Of a DNA stretch of 64,000 nt, positions 8,165 to 17,527 are shown piece after piece. Each line of letters starts with the position of its first letter. Within the stretch, counting starts at the first letter, position 1. The notes under the pieces were generated by a model that made no database searches, was not told where the DNA came from, and saw nothing but the letters and a program-made list of their open reading frames with translations. The stretch lies in assembly GCA_040772065.1 (NCBI GenBank), contig JAXGYX010000001.1, positions 2,232,001 through 2,296,000 on the forward strand, written 5' to 3'. The DNA comes from JAXGYX01 sp040772065 (GTDB lineage: Bacteria; Bacillota; Clostridia; Saccharofermentanales; Fastidiosipilaceae). A program made the position numbers and the translations under genes.

Positions 8165-9941
8165 TAAAATACCTCAAGATATAAAGTCTGTATTTATCGG
8201 GCAGGATTGGAAGAAACTACTGAAAGTAAACATTGCATATCTTGCCTTTTTCTATGTCGGTAATATCTTTTCAGCTCATGTAAGAGCCTACCAAGGTGGC
8301 GATATCATTGACCGAATTATGACTGCAATCGTAGAACTGGAGACAATGAAGTTTATTCCTAGTTTTCATCCAAATGATTTACTAATTGGCATAGCTGTTG
8401 CTGGTCTCATGAAGTTCATCGTTTACACCAAAGGTAAGAAAGCGAAGAAGTTTCGAGAAGGAAAAGAGTATGGCTCTGCTAGATGGGGAAACGCTAAAGA
8501 CATCAAACCTTATATTGATGAAAAGTACGATAACAATGTGCTCTTTACCAACACGGAGCGTCTCACCATGAATGGTAGACCCAGTAATCCCAAATATGCC
8601 AGAAATAAGAATGTACTGGTAATCGGTGGTTCAGGTTCAGGTAAAACAAGATTCTTTGTAAAACCAAATCTCATGCAGATGCATTCTTCCTATGTGGTGA
8701 CAGACCCGAAAGGCACGATTGTCTTAGAGTGCGGAAAGATGCTTGAAGAAAATGGTTATGAGATAAAAATCCTTAATACCATCAATTTTAAGAAAAGCAT
8801 GAAATACAATCCCTTTGCCTCTTTGAAAAGTGAAAAAGACATCTTAAAACTGGTTCAAACGATTATTGCCAATACCAAAGGCGAGGGAGAAAAAGCAGGT
8901 GAAGATTTCTGGGTTAAAGCGGAAAAACTGTATTACACAGCCCTTATTGGCTACATCTACTATGAAGCTCCAAGAGAAGAAAAGAACTTCAAGACGCTTC
9001 TGGATATGATTGATGCTTCTGAAGTTCGTGAAGATGATGAAAGCTATATGAACCCAATTGATCGGCTATTTGAAGCCTTAGAAAAGAAACGCCCTACCCA
9101 TTTTGCAGTGAAGCAGTATAAGAAATACAAGCTTGCAGCAGGAAAAACAGCAAAGAGTATTCTCATCTCATGTGGTGCAAGGCTCGCTCCCTTTGATATT
9201 GAAGAGTTAAGGGAGTTGATGAGTGAAGATGAAATGGCACTTGATACCATCGGTGATAAGAAGACTGCACTCTTTGTCATTATTTCAGATACGGATGACA
9301 CCTTTAATTTCGTAGTTTCTATCATGTATTCTCAACTCTTTAATCTACTGTGTGATAAAGCAGATGATGTGTATGGAGGCAGACTTCCTGTGCATGTTCG
9401 ATTCTTACTAGATGAGTTTGCAAATATCGGGTTAATCCCAAAATTTGAAAAGCTGATTGCAACCATTCGTTCAAGAGAAATTTCAGCAAGCATCATCTTG
9501 CAATCACAATCTCAGCTCAAAGCCATCTACAAAGATCATGCAGATACCATCATTGGTAACTGTGATAGCACTTTGTTCCTTGGTGGAAAAGAGAAAACGA
9601 CACTCAAAGAACTCTCTGAAACACTGGGGAAAGAAACTATTGACCTTTATAACACATCGGAAACCAGAAGCAATCAAAAGTCCTTTGGTCTTAACTATCA
9701 GAAAGTTGGTAAAGAGCTGATGAGCCAAGATGAAATAACAGTGATGGATGGTGGAAAATGCATCTTTCAGTTAAGAGGGGTCCGCCCATTCTTGTCAGAT
9801 AAATTTGATATCACCAAGCACAAGAACTATAAGCTCTTGGAGGATTACGATAAGAAAAATTTATTTGATGTAGAGAAGTATATGAAGCGAGTCGGTAAGG
9901 CAAAGGTCACAGCCAATACAAAGTTAAACACCATAAGCTGA
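8157..9941 (+). CDS. VirD4-type coupling protein (type IV secretion ATPase)
   Basis: A 594-residue TraG/VirD4 (PcfC-like) coupling ATPase that links the relaxosome to the mating channel at the cell membrane. Two membrane segments occupy residues ~15-90 (VNIAYLAFFYVGNIF, DLLIGIAVAGLMKFIVY). Walker A is GGSGSGKT (~156) and Walker B is VRFLLDEFANIG (~415); the RSREISASIILQSQSQ segment is typical of the family. I prefer the GTG at 8157, 11 bases after GGAGG; an ATG at 8148 is too close to that site. It is distinct from the FtsK-like coupling protein of the Tn916 block at 41.7 kb, so the element encodes two coupling proteins. Confidence 0.92.
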   Translation: MTSKIPQDIKSVFIGQDWKKLLKVNIAYLAFFYVGNIFSAHVRAYQGGDIIDRIMTAIVELETMKFIPSFHPNDLLIGIAVAGLMKFIVYTKGKKAKKFREGKEYGSARWGNAKDIKPYIDEKYDNNVLFTNTERLTMNGRPSNPKYARNKNVLVIGGSGSGKTRFFVKPNLMQMHSSYVVTDPKGTIVLECGKMLEENGYEIKILNTINFKKSMKYNPFASLKSEKDILKLVQTIIANTKGEGEKAGEDFWVKAEKLYYTALIGYIYYEAPREEKNFKTLLDMIDASEVREDDESYMNPIDRLFEALEKKRPTHFAVKQYKKYKLAAGKTAKSILISCGARLAPFDIEELRELMSEDEMALDTIGDKKTALFVIISDTDDTFNFVVSIMYSQLFNLLCDKADDVYGGRLPVHVRFLLDEFANIGLIPKFEKLIATIRSREISASIILQSQSQLKAIYKDHADTIIGNCDSTLFLGGKEKTTLKELSETLGKETIDLYNTSETRSNQKSFGLNYQKVGKELMSQDEITVMDGGKCIFQLRGVRPFLSDKFDITKHKNYKLLEDYDKKNLFDVEKYMKRVGKAKVTANTKLNTIS

Positions 9942-9961
9942 TTCAGGAGAAAGGAGCTTAA

Positions 9962-10015
9962 ATGAAGAGGATAAGAAGTCCCACTAAAAATTTAATAGCA
10001 GAATGTATCAGTTAA
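9962..10015 (+). CDS. Possible 17-residue leader peptide before the SSB/T4SS genes
   Basis: A short frame, MKRIRSPTKNLIAECIS, with AGGAGAAAGGAGC just upstream. Its stop codon (10013-10015) overlaps the first bases of the hairpin at 10014-10049. A leader peptide ending at a hairpin before a gene cluster is the layout of translational attenuators such as the tet(M) leader. Whether it is translated is unknown. Confidence 0.4.
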   Translation: MKRIRSPTKNLIAECIS

Positions 10016-10054
10016 GCGATTGAAAGAGAAAGAAATCTTCCAGTCGCTTTTTAA
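10014..10054 (+). promoter_or_regulatory. Attenuator-like hairpin before the T4SS module
   Basis: AAGCGATTG (10014-10022) pairs with CAGTCGCTT (10041-10049, one wobble); after one mismatch the stem continues with AAGA/TCTT. It is followed by TTTTAAATTT. It lies 30 bases before the ssb start and may set readthrough from virD4 into the secretion genes. Confidence 0.55.
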
Positions 10055-10082
10055 ATTTCAAAGAAAAAAGGAGAAAAGATAA

Positions 10083-10394
10083 ATGGAAATGAATTTAGAG
10101 ATGATTAACATCAACGCAAACCTAGTTAAAGAACCAGTCTTTAGTAGTTTTGAGAAAAACGGAGAAACCATTGAAGTGGTGAACTTCACTTTGGTCAAAA
10201 GCTATGGCAAGGACAAAGAATATACCAATTGCTCAGCCTATGGCGAGAAGGTAGAGCTTGCAAGAGAGCTTAGACCAGGCGATTTCGTTCATGTCTTTGG
10301 TTACTTCAAAGAGAGGGTCAAGGGCGATAAAACTTATAAAAATTTCATCGTCAAATCATATAACAAAATCACAGAAAACAAGGAGGAAGAATAA
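10083..10394 (+). CDS. ssb: Small single-stranded DNA-binding protein (OB fold)
   Basis: A 103-residue SSB-like protein. It shows the OB-fold pattern ININANLVKEPVFSS ... VVNFTLVKSYGKDKEYTNCS ... LRPGDFVHVFGYFKER. It is shorter than chromosomal SSB and lacks the acidic C-terminal tip that recruits partner proteins. It probably coats the transferred or replicating strand of the ICE. The second SSB-like gene at 31.1 kb shares the TYTNCSAYGEK-type segment. Its stop overlaps the next start as TAATG, so it is co-translated with the secretion genes. Confidence 0.8.
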   Translation: MEMNLEMININANLVKEPVFSSFEKNGETIEVVNFTLVKSYGKDKEYTNCSAYGEKVELARELRPGDFVHVFGYFKERVKGDKTYKNFIVKSYNKITENKEEE

Positions 10395-10609
10395 TGGGAT
10401 TTTTTGTAGAAGGCGTTAACGTATTAAAAACCTTAGTCATGGCACTAGGAGCAGGTCTTGGAGCATGGGGCGTTATCAATCTTATGGAAGGTTACGGGAA
10501 TGATAACCCTGGTGCAAAGTCACAAGGTATTAAACAGCTAATGGCTGGTGGAGGTATCACACTGATTGCAATGAAACTTATTCCACTACTTGCAGATGTA
10601 TTGAACTAA
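10394..10609 (+). CDS. Maff2-family small membrane protein
   Basis: A 71-residue protein with two hydrophobic segments (VLKTLVMALGAGLGAWGVI and GGGITLIAMKLIPLLADVL) joined by a short polar loop. It matches the Maff2 family of mobile-element proteins. It sits directly before the VirB6-like gene; by size, glycine content and position it could be a VirB2-like pilin subunit, but this is inference. Confidence 0.8.
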   Translation: MGFFVEGVNVLKTLVMALGAGLGAWGVINLMEGYGNDNPGAKSQGIKQLMAGGGITLIAMKLIPLLADVLN

Positions 10610-10621
10610 GGAGCGTAACTT

Positions 10622-11485
10622 ATGTTTGGGATTTTCGATAAAATTACAGAGTTCTTTAAGGAACTACTCATCGGAGGTATCCAAGCAAACCTTGAATCGA
10701 TGTTCTTAGATATCAACAATCAAGTGGCGTCAGTCGCAAGCGATGTAGGGCAAACACCTATGGGATGGAATGGAGAAGTCTTTAATTTCATTAAGACGAT
10801 CAACAACAATGTCATTATCCCGATTGCAGGACTGATAATCACAGCTGTACTTTGTATTGAGCTCATTAATCTGGTGATGCAGAAAAACAACATGCATGAC
10901 TCTGATACCTTTGAGTTCTTCAAGTACATTATCAAAATGTGGGTGGCAGTCTATCTTGTCACCCATGCTTTTGATTTCAGTATGGCAGTCTTTGATGTTG
11001 CTCAGAGTCTCGTCAATCAAGCGGCGGGAGTCATAAATACCAGTGCGGTAGTTTCAATGGATCAAGTCACGGAGATGGTTGCACTGCTTGCTGATAAAGG
11101 GATAGGAGAACTCATTATGATTCTTCTTGAGACTTCCCTAGTGAAAATTTCAATCCAAGCGATCTCATTGATTATCACAGTCGTGGTATATGGCCGTATG
11201 TTTGAAATTTATATCTACAGCTCAGTGTCTGCTATTCCTTTTGCTACGATGGGCAATAAGGAATGGGGACAGATTGGCAACAACTATATCAAGGGACTAT
11301 TTGCCCTAGGACTTCAAGGTTTGTTTTTAATCATTTGCTTAGGCGTTTATGCCGTACTTGTAAAGACGATTTCGATTACAGATATCCATACAAGCATCTT
11401 CATGGTATTAGCCTATGCACTGTTATTAGGACTAACGATGTTAAAAACTGGAACACTTTCAAAAAGCATATTAAATGCACATTAA
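10622..11485 (+). CDS. VirB6/TrbL-like polytopic membrane protein of the mating channel
   Basis: A 287-residue membrane protein with about five to six hydrophobic segments (IIPIAGLIITAVLCIELIN, KMWVAVYLVTHAF, SIQAISLIITVVVYG, GLFALGLQGLFLIICLGVY, IFMVLAYALLLGLTML). Size and position after Maff2 and before PrgI/VirB4 identify it as the VirB6-like inner channel component of Tn1549-type ICEs. It is much shorter than the 725-residue Orf15 of the Tn916 block, which fills the same role there. Start at ATG with AAGGAGCG 8 bases upstream. Confidence 0.82.
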   Translation: MFGIFDKITEFFKELLIGGIQANLESMFLDINNQVASVASDVGQTPMGWNGEVFNFIKTINNNVIIPIAGLIITAVLCIELINLVMQKNNMHDSDTFEFFKYIIKMWVAVYLVTHAFDFSMAVFDVAQSLVNQAAGVINTSAVVSMDQVTEMVALLADKGIGELIMILLETSLVKISIQAISLIITVVVYGRMFEIYIYSSVSAIPFATMGNKEWGQIGNNYIKGLFALGLQGLFLIICLGVYAVLVKTISITDIHTSIFMVLAYALLLGLTMLKTGTLSKSILNAH

Positions 11486-11503
11486 ATTTTAGGAGGAAAA
11501 CGA

Positions 11504-11776
11504 ATGAGAAAATTAAAAAACAAAGAAAAAACGATAAAGATTGGTGCTGTCATAGGCACTGTAGGTGTAATTGGTGGGATTATTTCTACCATTTGCATGA
11601 GAAGAAAAATAAGAAAGATCGATGAGAGGATTCGTAATGCAGATGACTATATTAGCGAGTTCTGTGAATTGCAAATAGAAGCAGATATTGATTTTGATGA
11701 ACGTATCAATGCGAATTATGAAGAGATTATCTCGAACCTAGAGCATATTGAATGTCTTGCAAAGAAACTAGATTAA
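11504..11776 (+). CDS. Small single-pass membrane protein of the T4SS cluster
   Basis: A 90-residue protein with one membrane segment (GAVIGTVGVIGGIISTICM, ~16-34) flanked by basic residues, then an acidic helical tail. The start follows AGGAGG by 6 bases. I do not recognise the family. Its place between VirB6 and PrgI genes suggests a structural or assembly role in the channel. Confidence 0.65.
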   Translation: MRKLKNKEKTIKIGAVIGTVGVIGGIISTICMRRKIRKIDERIRNADDYISEFCELQIEADIDFDERINANYEEIISNLEHIECLAKKLD

Positions 11777-11786
11777 GAGGTGGATT

Positions 11787-12173
11787 ATGGCTTATGTACA
11801 AATTCCAAAAGACTTAAATAAAGTGAAAACGAAAGTTGCCTTCAATCTAACAAAAAGGCAACTCATAGGCTTTTGTGCAGCTGGAGTGGTTGGATTTCCA
11901 ACCTATTTTTTATGTAAAGACATATTTCCAAGTGACGTGGCAGTCATACTCATGATTTGTGTCATGCTTCCATTCCTTTTCATAACCTTTTATGAGAAAG
12001 ATGGATTGCCCTTTGAGAAGTGCGCAAAGTTTATCTATCAGCACAAGGTCTATCAGTCCCATGAGCGAAGAAAGGAGGTAAATCTTGAAGAAACAAAAAC
12101 AACAAGAACAAAGATTGGAACAACAAAAGAAGCAGCTCCAAAAGGACAAAAGGGAGCTAAGAAAAGACGCTAA
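11787..12173 (+). CDS. PrgI-family (VirB3-like) membrane protein
   Basis: A 128-residue protein starting MAYVQIPKDLNKVKTKVAFN, the PrgI signature. Two membrane segments follow (LIGFCAAGVVGFPTYFL and VAVILMICVMLPFLFITFY). PrgI is the VirB3-like partner of VirB4 in Gram-positive mating channels. The last 89 bases are shared with the start of virB4 in another frame, so the basic C-terminal tail (TKIGTTKEAAPKGQKGAKK) is dual-coded with the VirB4 N-terminus. Confidence 0.85.
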   Translation: MAYVQIPKDLNKVKTKVAFNLTKRQLIGFCAAGVVGFPTYFLCKDIFPSDVAVILMICVMLPFLFITFYEKDGLPFEKCAKFIYQHKVYQSHERRKEVNLEETKTTRTKIGTTKEAAPKGQKGAKKRR

Positions 12174-14505
12174 GTTGCCTGTATCTCTTAATTTGCCTGG
12201 TTCATTTTTAAAAAAAGAAGAAAAGCGAATTACAGCAGAAGATACAATTCCCTACTTGAAAATGTTTAGAACTGGAATTTGCCAGATTGATGAAGGGCAT
12301 TTCAATAAGTGCATTTCTTTTGAAGATATCAACTATCAACTGGCACTAGAGGAACATCGGGATTTGATTTTTAATCAGTATGCAAATTTCCTTAATTCCT
12401 TTGATCCATCGGTAGAACTACAACTATCTTATGTGAATCAATTAGGTAGAAACTCGGAACTTGAGAATGCCATCAAAATTCCAAACAAGGGAGATGACTA
12501 TGATGAGGTTCGAAAAGAATTTAGAAAGATGCTTAAAGATCAACTAAATAAAGGCAATAATGGACTGAAAAAGTCCAAGTACATTACCTTTACCGTTGAA
12601 GCAGAAAACCAAAACCAAGCGAAAGCAAAGCTAGAGCGTTTAGAAATTGATATTCTCTCGAATTTCAAGAGTATGGGGGTAAGAGCAGAAAGTCTCAATG
12701 GAGAAGAAAGATTAAAACTTCTCCACGATATGCTAAATCCTGATGATGTGTTTGAGTTTTCCTACAAGGACTTAAAGGCAAAGGAAAGTACCAAGAGCTA
12801 CATCGTTCCTGATGTGTTTAACTTCTCTCCTACTCAGTATTTTAAGTTTGGGAAGTATATGGGAGCAATGAGTCACTTTCAGATTCATGCTAGTGAACTT
12901 TCAGACAGAATGCTTGCAGAACTGCTAAACACAGATGACAACATTTCGATTTCATTTCATATTCATTCGGTTGACCAAAGTGAAGCCATTAAGATGGTGA
13001 AACGCAAGAATACAGACGTTGATCGGATGAAAATGGAGGAACAAAAAAAGGCGGTTCGTGGAGGATATGACATGGATATCATTCCAAGTGATATCAATAC
13101 CTTTGGCACGGATATTAAGATACTCCTGAATGACCTTCAGAATCGTGATGAGAGAATGTTTATCGTCACGATTGTGATTATGAATTTTGCAAGGTCAATC
13201 CAGCAGTTGGATAACACCATAGACCAGATTTCATCCATTGCCAATCGTCATAACTGTAAGATTAAAAGGCTCGACCATTTGCAAGAACAAGGACTGGCTT
13301 CAGTATTGCCACTCGGAACAAATAAGATTGCCATTAATAGAGGGCTAACAAGTTCATCAACGGCAGTCTTTATTCCATTTACAACAGAGGAGCTTTTTAT
13401 TAACTCAGAAGATAGCTTGTACTATGGACTGAATGCTCTTAGTCACAACCTCATTATGGCCGACAGGAAGCTTCTGAAAAACCCCAACGGATTAATTCTA
13501 GGAACACCTGGTTCTGGTAAGTCCTTTAGTGCTAAAAGAGAAATGGCAAATGCCATCTTAGTTACAGATGATGATGTCATTATTTGTGACCCAGAAGGCG
13601 AATATGGCAACCTTGTGAAGCAGTTTAAAGGTGAAGTCATTAAAGTTTCGGCAAAGAGTAAAGACTATCTCAATCCTTTAGATATCAACATGAACTATGG
13701 TGATGGGGATGCTCCATTAAAAGATAAAGCCAACTTCATAATTTCAATGCTTGAGTTAGTTGTAGGAGGAACAGGACTCACAGCAGAAGAAAAATCAATT
13801 GTTGACCGTTGTTTACCAAAGATTTATGAAAAATATTTTAATGATCCAAAACAAGAGAATATGCCAATCCTACAAGACCTTTACGATATGCTGAAGAACC
13901 AAGAAGAACAGGTGGGAAGAAAACTGGCAACGGAGATGGAAATCTATGTTACTGGTTCACTCAATGTGTTTAATCATCAGAGTAATGTGGATTTGAACAA
14001 GCAGCTCTTATGTTTTGATATTAAAGAGCTAGGAACACAGCTTAAGAAAATTGGAATGTTGGTTATTCAAGATCAGGTTTGGAATAAGGTCTCACTGAAC
14101 AGAGGTAGCAAAGCCACAAGGTACTATATCGATGAGTTCCACTTGCTTTTAAAAGATGAGCAAACAGCTCAGTACTCGGTAGAGATTTGGAAGAGGTTTC
14201 GTAAATGGGGTGGTATTCCAACAGGAATTACCCAAAACGTAAAAGACCTTCTTATGAGTAAAGAAATTGAGAATATATTCGATAATACAGACTTTGTACT
14301 CATGCTCAATCAAGCAAGTGGTGATAGAGAAATCTTGGCAAAGAAGCTTAAGATATCTCCGTATCAGCTGAACTACGTTACTAATTCCAATGCAGGTGAA
14401 GGACTACTAGTCTTTGGCAATACGATTGTTCCATTTGTCGATAAGTTTCCGAAAGATACGATTCTCTACGAGAAAATGACAACAAAGCCTGAAGAAGTAA
14501 AGTAG
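12085..14505 (+). CDS. VirB4-type conjugation ATPase
   Basis: An 806-residue VirB4/TraE family ATPase that powers assembly of, and substrate passage through, the mating channel. The first ~30 residues are a lysine/glutamine-rich helix. Walker A is GTPGSGKS (~473) and Walker B is RYYIDEFHLLL (~678). It starts with TTG at 12085, 7 bases after AAAGGAGGT, inside prgI, which gives an 89-base overlap and tight coupling. It is a different subfamily from Orf16 of the Tn916 block, so the two channels are not copies of each other. Confidence 0.92.
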   Translation: MKKQKQQEQRLEQQKKQLQKDKRELRKDAKLPVSLNLPGSFLKKEEKRITAEDTIPYLKMFRTGICQIDEGHFNKCISFEDINYQLALEEHRDLIFNQYANFLNSFDPSVELQLSYVNQLGRNSELENAIKIPNKGDDYDEVRKEFRKMLKDQLNKGNNGLKKSKYITFTVEAENQNQAKAKLERLEIDILSNFKSMGVRAESLNGEERLKLLHDMLNPDDVFEFSYKDLKAKESTKSYIVPDVFNFSPTQYFKFGKYMGAMSHFQIHASELSDRMLAELLNTDDNISISFHIHSVDQSEAIKMVKRKNTDVDRMKMEEQKKAVRGGYDMDIIPSDINTFGTDIKILLNDLQNRDERMFIVTIVIMNFARSIQQLDNTIDQISSIANRHNCKIKRLDHLQEQGLASVLPLGTNKIAINRGLTSSSTAVFIPFTTEELFINSEDSLYYGLNALSHNLIMADRKLLKNPNGLILGTPGSGKSFSAKREMANAILVTDDDVIICDPEGEYGNLVKQFKGEVIKVSAKSKDYLNPLDINMNYGDGDAPLKDKANFIISMLELVVGGTGLTAEEKSIVDRCLPKIYEKYFNDPKQENMPILQDLYDMLKNQEEQVGRKLATEMEIYVTGSLNVFNHQSNVDLNKQLLCFDIKELGTQLKKIGMLVIQDQVWNKVSLNRGSKATRYYIDEFHLLLKDEQTAQYSVEIWKRFRKWGGIPTGITQNVKDLLMSKEIENIFDNTDFVLMLNQASGDREILAKKLKISPYQLNYVTNSNAGEGLLVFGNTIVPFVDKFPKDTILYEKMTTKPEEVK

Positions 14506-14512
14506 GTGCTCT

Positions 14513-17278
14513 ATGTCAAACAAACGAAGGAGAGATTTTTCAGAAAAGGCTAGTAGAAAAACAAATGATAATTCACTACTTGAGCGAGAAGAACTTGAAA
14601 GAAGTAAGCTGAAGCATTCTGATGATTACAGCAATAAGCGAGTGGAAGTATCTGAACGTTTTCAAGAGAAGGTAAAGGAACAAAGTAATCGATCTGCTAA
14701 AAGAGAAGCTACGGAAATTGAATCAAGTGGTCGTAGGAAAAGGCATAGAAGTAGTGATGAAGTAAAAGAATCTATAAACGATGAAGTATCTGTATATAGC
14801 AATCAAGATTATAAAAGTGAATACTCGCCAGATACTGAAAAGAAAGCAGTTAAGAATAAATCAGGTGAGCGAAGAAATGAAACAAATCCTATTGAATCTA
14901 CTCAAAATCAAAAAGAGAAAAAGGCTAAACAAAGAAGCCAGCAAGCAAAGATTCAAAAAGAAAAAGAAGCTCAGTTAGAAACCCAAACAGCTGTCGTGCA
15001 AAAAAGCGAGTATGTGTTAGAAATATATGATCCGCTCTCAAAAGATATGGACAATGATGGGGTCATCGATCGCTACGATAATGATTTTAGGGATTCGACT
15101 ATCAGCTATGAGGAAAAAGATAGAAAACTGGTTCAAGAGAAAAACTATAAGAGGAAAAACTATAAACAAGAGTTTCATAGGAGCAGTAAAGCTCAAGAAC
15201 CTGTATTGGAGACAAAAAGGACTAAAAATGAGGAGTTGCTGAAAGATTTACCTGATGATAGAAAAATTAAAAACATTCAAAATAAGCAAAGAAAAGACCT
15301 TTCTAAAGTTCAAGATTCAAAAGGAAATCTGAAAAAGAAAAATTCACTTGCCTTAGCATCCACTGGTGCCGTTTTAGAAACCACAAAAAGGTATTTAAGA
15401 AAAGAAAATGATGATAATGCCGGTGTGGATGCCAGTGAAAAATCCCTTGGAGCAAGTTCAAAGCTCGTTCATGGAATCAAAGACTACCGAATTAAAAGAC
15501 AGAATAAAAAAGTTAAGGCAATCAGAAAATATGATGACAAGATTCTACTAAGAAAATCAAAGTTAGAATTTAGAGATGCCACAAAGCTTTCAAAAGCAGA
15601 AGAATCTTATCAGAAAATGAATGCTTATAGGAAATTTCAAAAAAGAAAGCGGATGAAGGCAAGCATCTACAAGCAGAACGATGTCGGAATCAAAGATAGA
15701 ATAAAGAAGGCTTTTATAGGTGCAATCAAAGGTACAGAAGAGCTGATTAAAAAGAAGGCGACAAAAATCGGAGTGATTCTTGTTAGCCTTTTTCTTTTCC
15801 TATCGGTTATTTTAAACGCTGTCTCGCTACTGGGTGGATTAGGTGGCGTTTCTGGCATGATTCTTTCCAGTTCCTATTTGACAAGCGATAAGGAGATTAC
15901 AGTATCGGATGAACTTCTACAAGAACTGGAAGCTGATTTAATCATCAAAATACAAAATATCCCAACAAATTATCCAGGCTATGATCGTTATCAGTATCAA
16001 GTGGGTTCGATTGGGCATGACCCTCAAGTCTTAGTCGCTTATTTGACAGCAAAATATGGAGAGTATCGCTTTTCAGAGGTTGAGGGTGAAATCCATGAGC
16101 TTTTTAAGAGTATGTATCAGCTGAAACTAGAAGAAAGAGTTGAAACTTATACGGTGACTGAAACCAGAACGAGCACAGACCCTGAAACTGGCGAAACAAC
16201 AACAGAGGAAGTTGAGGTGGAAAAGACTAGAAGAATTTTAATCACAACATTAACTTCAAAAAGATTAGAGGATGTACTTGATGGCAAATTAAATGAAGAA
16301 CAACAAGAACATTATGAAGTTCTTAATGAGACCAAAGGAAACTTCATGAACCTTCATTCCCCAATTCAAGGAGAATGGAAAAATAAGATTACAAGCATGT
16401 ATGGCTATCGTGCAGATCCCTTTACAGGAGAAAAGAAGTTCCATACTGCCATCGATATTGCGGATATTGAAGGGACTCCTCTTTTAGCTGTATTTGATGG
16501 TGTCATCACCTATACGGAGCATTCTGATTCTGGGTATGGAAATTATGTTGAGCTTACAGATAAAGAAGGCAATATGGCAAGATATGCTCACGCAAGCTCT
16601 ATTAGCTCAAGGGTCGGTCAAGAGGTTAAAAAAGGAGATGAGATTGCAAAGATGGGAACGACTGGTAACAGTACTGGCTCACATTTGCATTTTGAACTTT
16701 ACCTAGCCGATGGAACAAGGGTGAACCCATACTTTTATCTTTATTCAGAAGAAGCCTTTAATAGTTACACGAGACCGAGTGTCTCTAGCTTTAATTCCTT
16801 TAACTGGCAAGGTGGAGATGTTCAAGAAACGGTTTGGGGATATCTGGTTACACATGGTTATACGCCAGAAGCGGCAGCTGGAATTATGGGGAACATTGAA
16901 GCTGAATCTGGTTTCAATACCTCAGCAGTTGAAAGCTCTGTTACAAACCCTGGAGAAGGGATTGGCTTAATCCAGTGGAGTTTTGGCAGAAAAGCACAGC
17001 TTATTGCATTTGCCCAGTCTCAAGGCAAACCTTGGTCAGATATCGGTGTTCAGATTGCTTTCTTAGATTATGAAATGAATGGAGCAGAAGGAACAGTATT
17101 TCCAGGTGGCGTAAATGGATTTAAGCGTCTTACAAGCGTTGAAGAAGCAACAAGTCAATTCTGTTGGCTCTTTGAAAGACCAAATGTGAACTATGCTCAT
17201 TATGAAAGAAGAATCAGTGCAGCCCATGCTTACTATGAGATGTATAAAGACTTTGATGCATCGGTGGTGACACCATAA
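14513..17278 (+). CDS. Two-domain cell-wall hydrolase of the T4SS (M23 peptidase + lysozyme-like)
   Basis: A 921-residue VirB1-like protein that probably opens peptidoglycan for the mating channel. Residues 1-415 are a very charged, probably cytoplasmic region containing KDMDNDGVIDRYDNDF (~178-193), a D-x-D-x-D-G calcium-loop motif. A membrane segment follows (~420-445, IGVILVSLFLFLSVILNAV). Next are an M23 peptidase domain (KFHTAIDIAD ~640 and SHLHFEL ~722 hold the zinc ligands) and a C-terminal phage-lysozyme-type domain (GIMGNIEAESGF ... IGLIQWS). The D-x-D motif recurs almost identically in the giant protein at 30.8 kb. It lies 7 bases after virB4. Confidence 0.9.
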   Translation: MSNKRRRDFSEKASRKTNDNSLLEREELERSKLKHSDDYSNKRVEVSERFQEKVKEQSNRSAKREATEIESSGRRKRHRSSDEVKESINDEVSVYSNQDYKSEYSPDTEKKAVKNKSGERRNETNPIESTQNQKEKKAKQRSQQAKIQKEKEAQLETQTAVVQKSEYVLEIYDPLSKDMDNDGVIDRYDNDFRDSTISYEEKDRKLVQEKNYKRKNYKQEFHRSSKAQEPVLETKRTKNEELLKDLPDDRKIKNIQNKQRKDLSKVQDSKGNLKKKNSLALASTGAVLETTKRYLRKENDDNAGVDASEKSLGASSKLVHGIKDYRIKRQNKKVKAIRKYDDKILLRKSKLEFRDATKLSKAEESYQKMNAYRKFQKRKRMKASIYKQNDVGIKDRIKKAFIGAIKGTEELIKKKATKIGVILVSLFLFLSVILNAVSLLGGLGGVSGMILSSSYLTSDKEITVSDELLQELEADLIIKIQNIPTNYPGYDRYQYQVGSIGHDPQVLVAYLTAKYGEYRFSEVEGEIHELFKSMYQLKLEERVETYTVTETRTSTDPETGETTTEEVEVEKTRRILITTLTSKRLEDVLDGKLNEEQQEHYEVLNETKGNFMNLHSPIQGEWKNKITSMYGYRADPFTGEKKFHTAIDIADIEGTPLLAVFDGVITYTEHSDSGYGNYVELTDKEGNMARYAHASSISSRVGQEVKKGDEIAKMGTTGNSTGSHLHFELYLADGTRVNPYFYLYSEEAFNSYTRPSVSSFNSFNWQGGDVQETVWGYLVTHGYTPEAAAGIMGNIEAESGFNTSAVESSVTNPGEGIGLIQWSFGRKAQLIAFAQSQGKPWSDIGVQIAFLDYEMNGAEGTVFPGGVNGFKRLTSVEEATSQFCWLFERPNVNYAHYERRISAAHAYYEMYKDFDASVVTP

Positions 17279-17290
17279 GGAAGGAGAATT

Positions 17291-17527
17291 ATGCGAAAAG
17301 AATTAGGACAAGTTAGACAAAAGAAAAAGAAATTACTAGAAAAGAAAGCTCTGATTGATGAACAATTGGAGCTTTTATCTTTGAGAGAAGAAGAACTTGA
17401 AAACGAAGAGGTCATTATCGTTTTCCGTGAAGCTAATATCACTTTAGAAGAAGTGATGGAACAGTTTAAGCAATTAAAACAGGAAAAGAAGGAGAAAAGA
17501 ACTTATGAAAAAAACATGGAAGGCTAA
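17291..17527 (+). CDS. DUF4315-like small coiled-coil protein
   Basis: A 78-residue, highly charged helical protein (RQKKKKLLEKKALIDEQLEL, then LEEVMEQFKQLKQEKKEK). It matches the DUF4315 proteins that accompany Tn1549-type secretion genes. Its end overlaps the next gene by 23 bases. The function is unknown; a scaffold role with the DUF4366 protein is a guess from the constant pairing. Confidence 0.75.
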   Translation: MRKELGQVRQKKKKLLEKKALIDEQLELLSLREEELENEEVIIVFREANITLEEVMEQFKQLKQEKKEKRTYEKNMEG

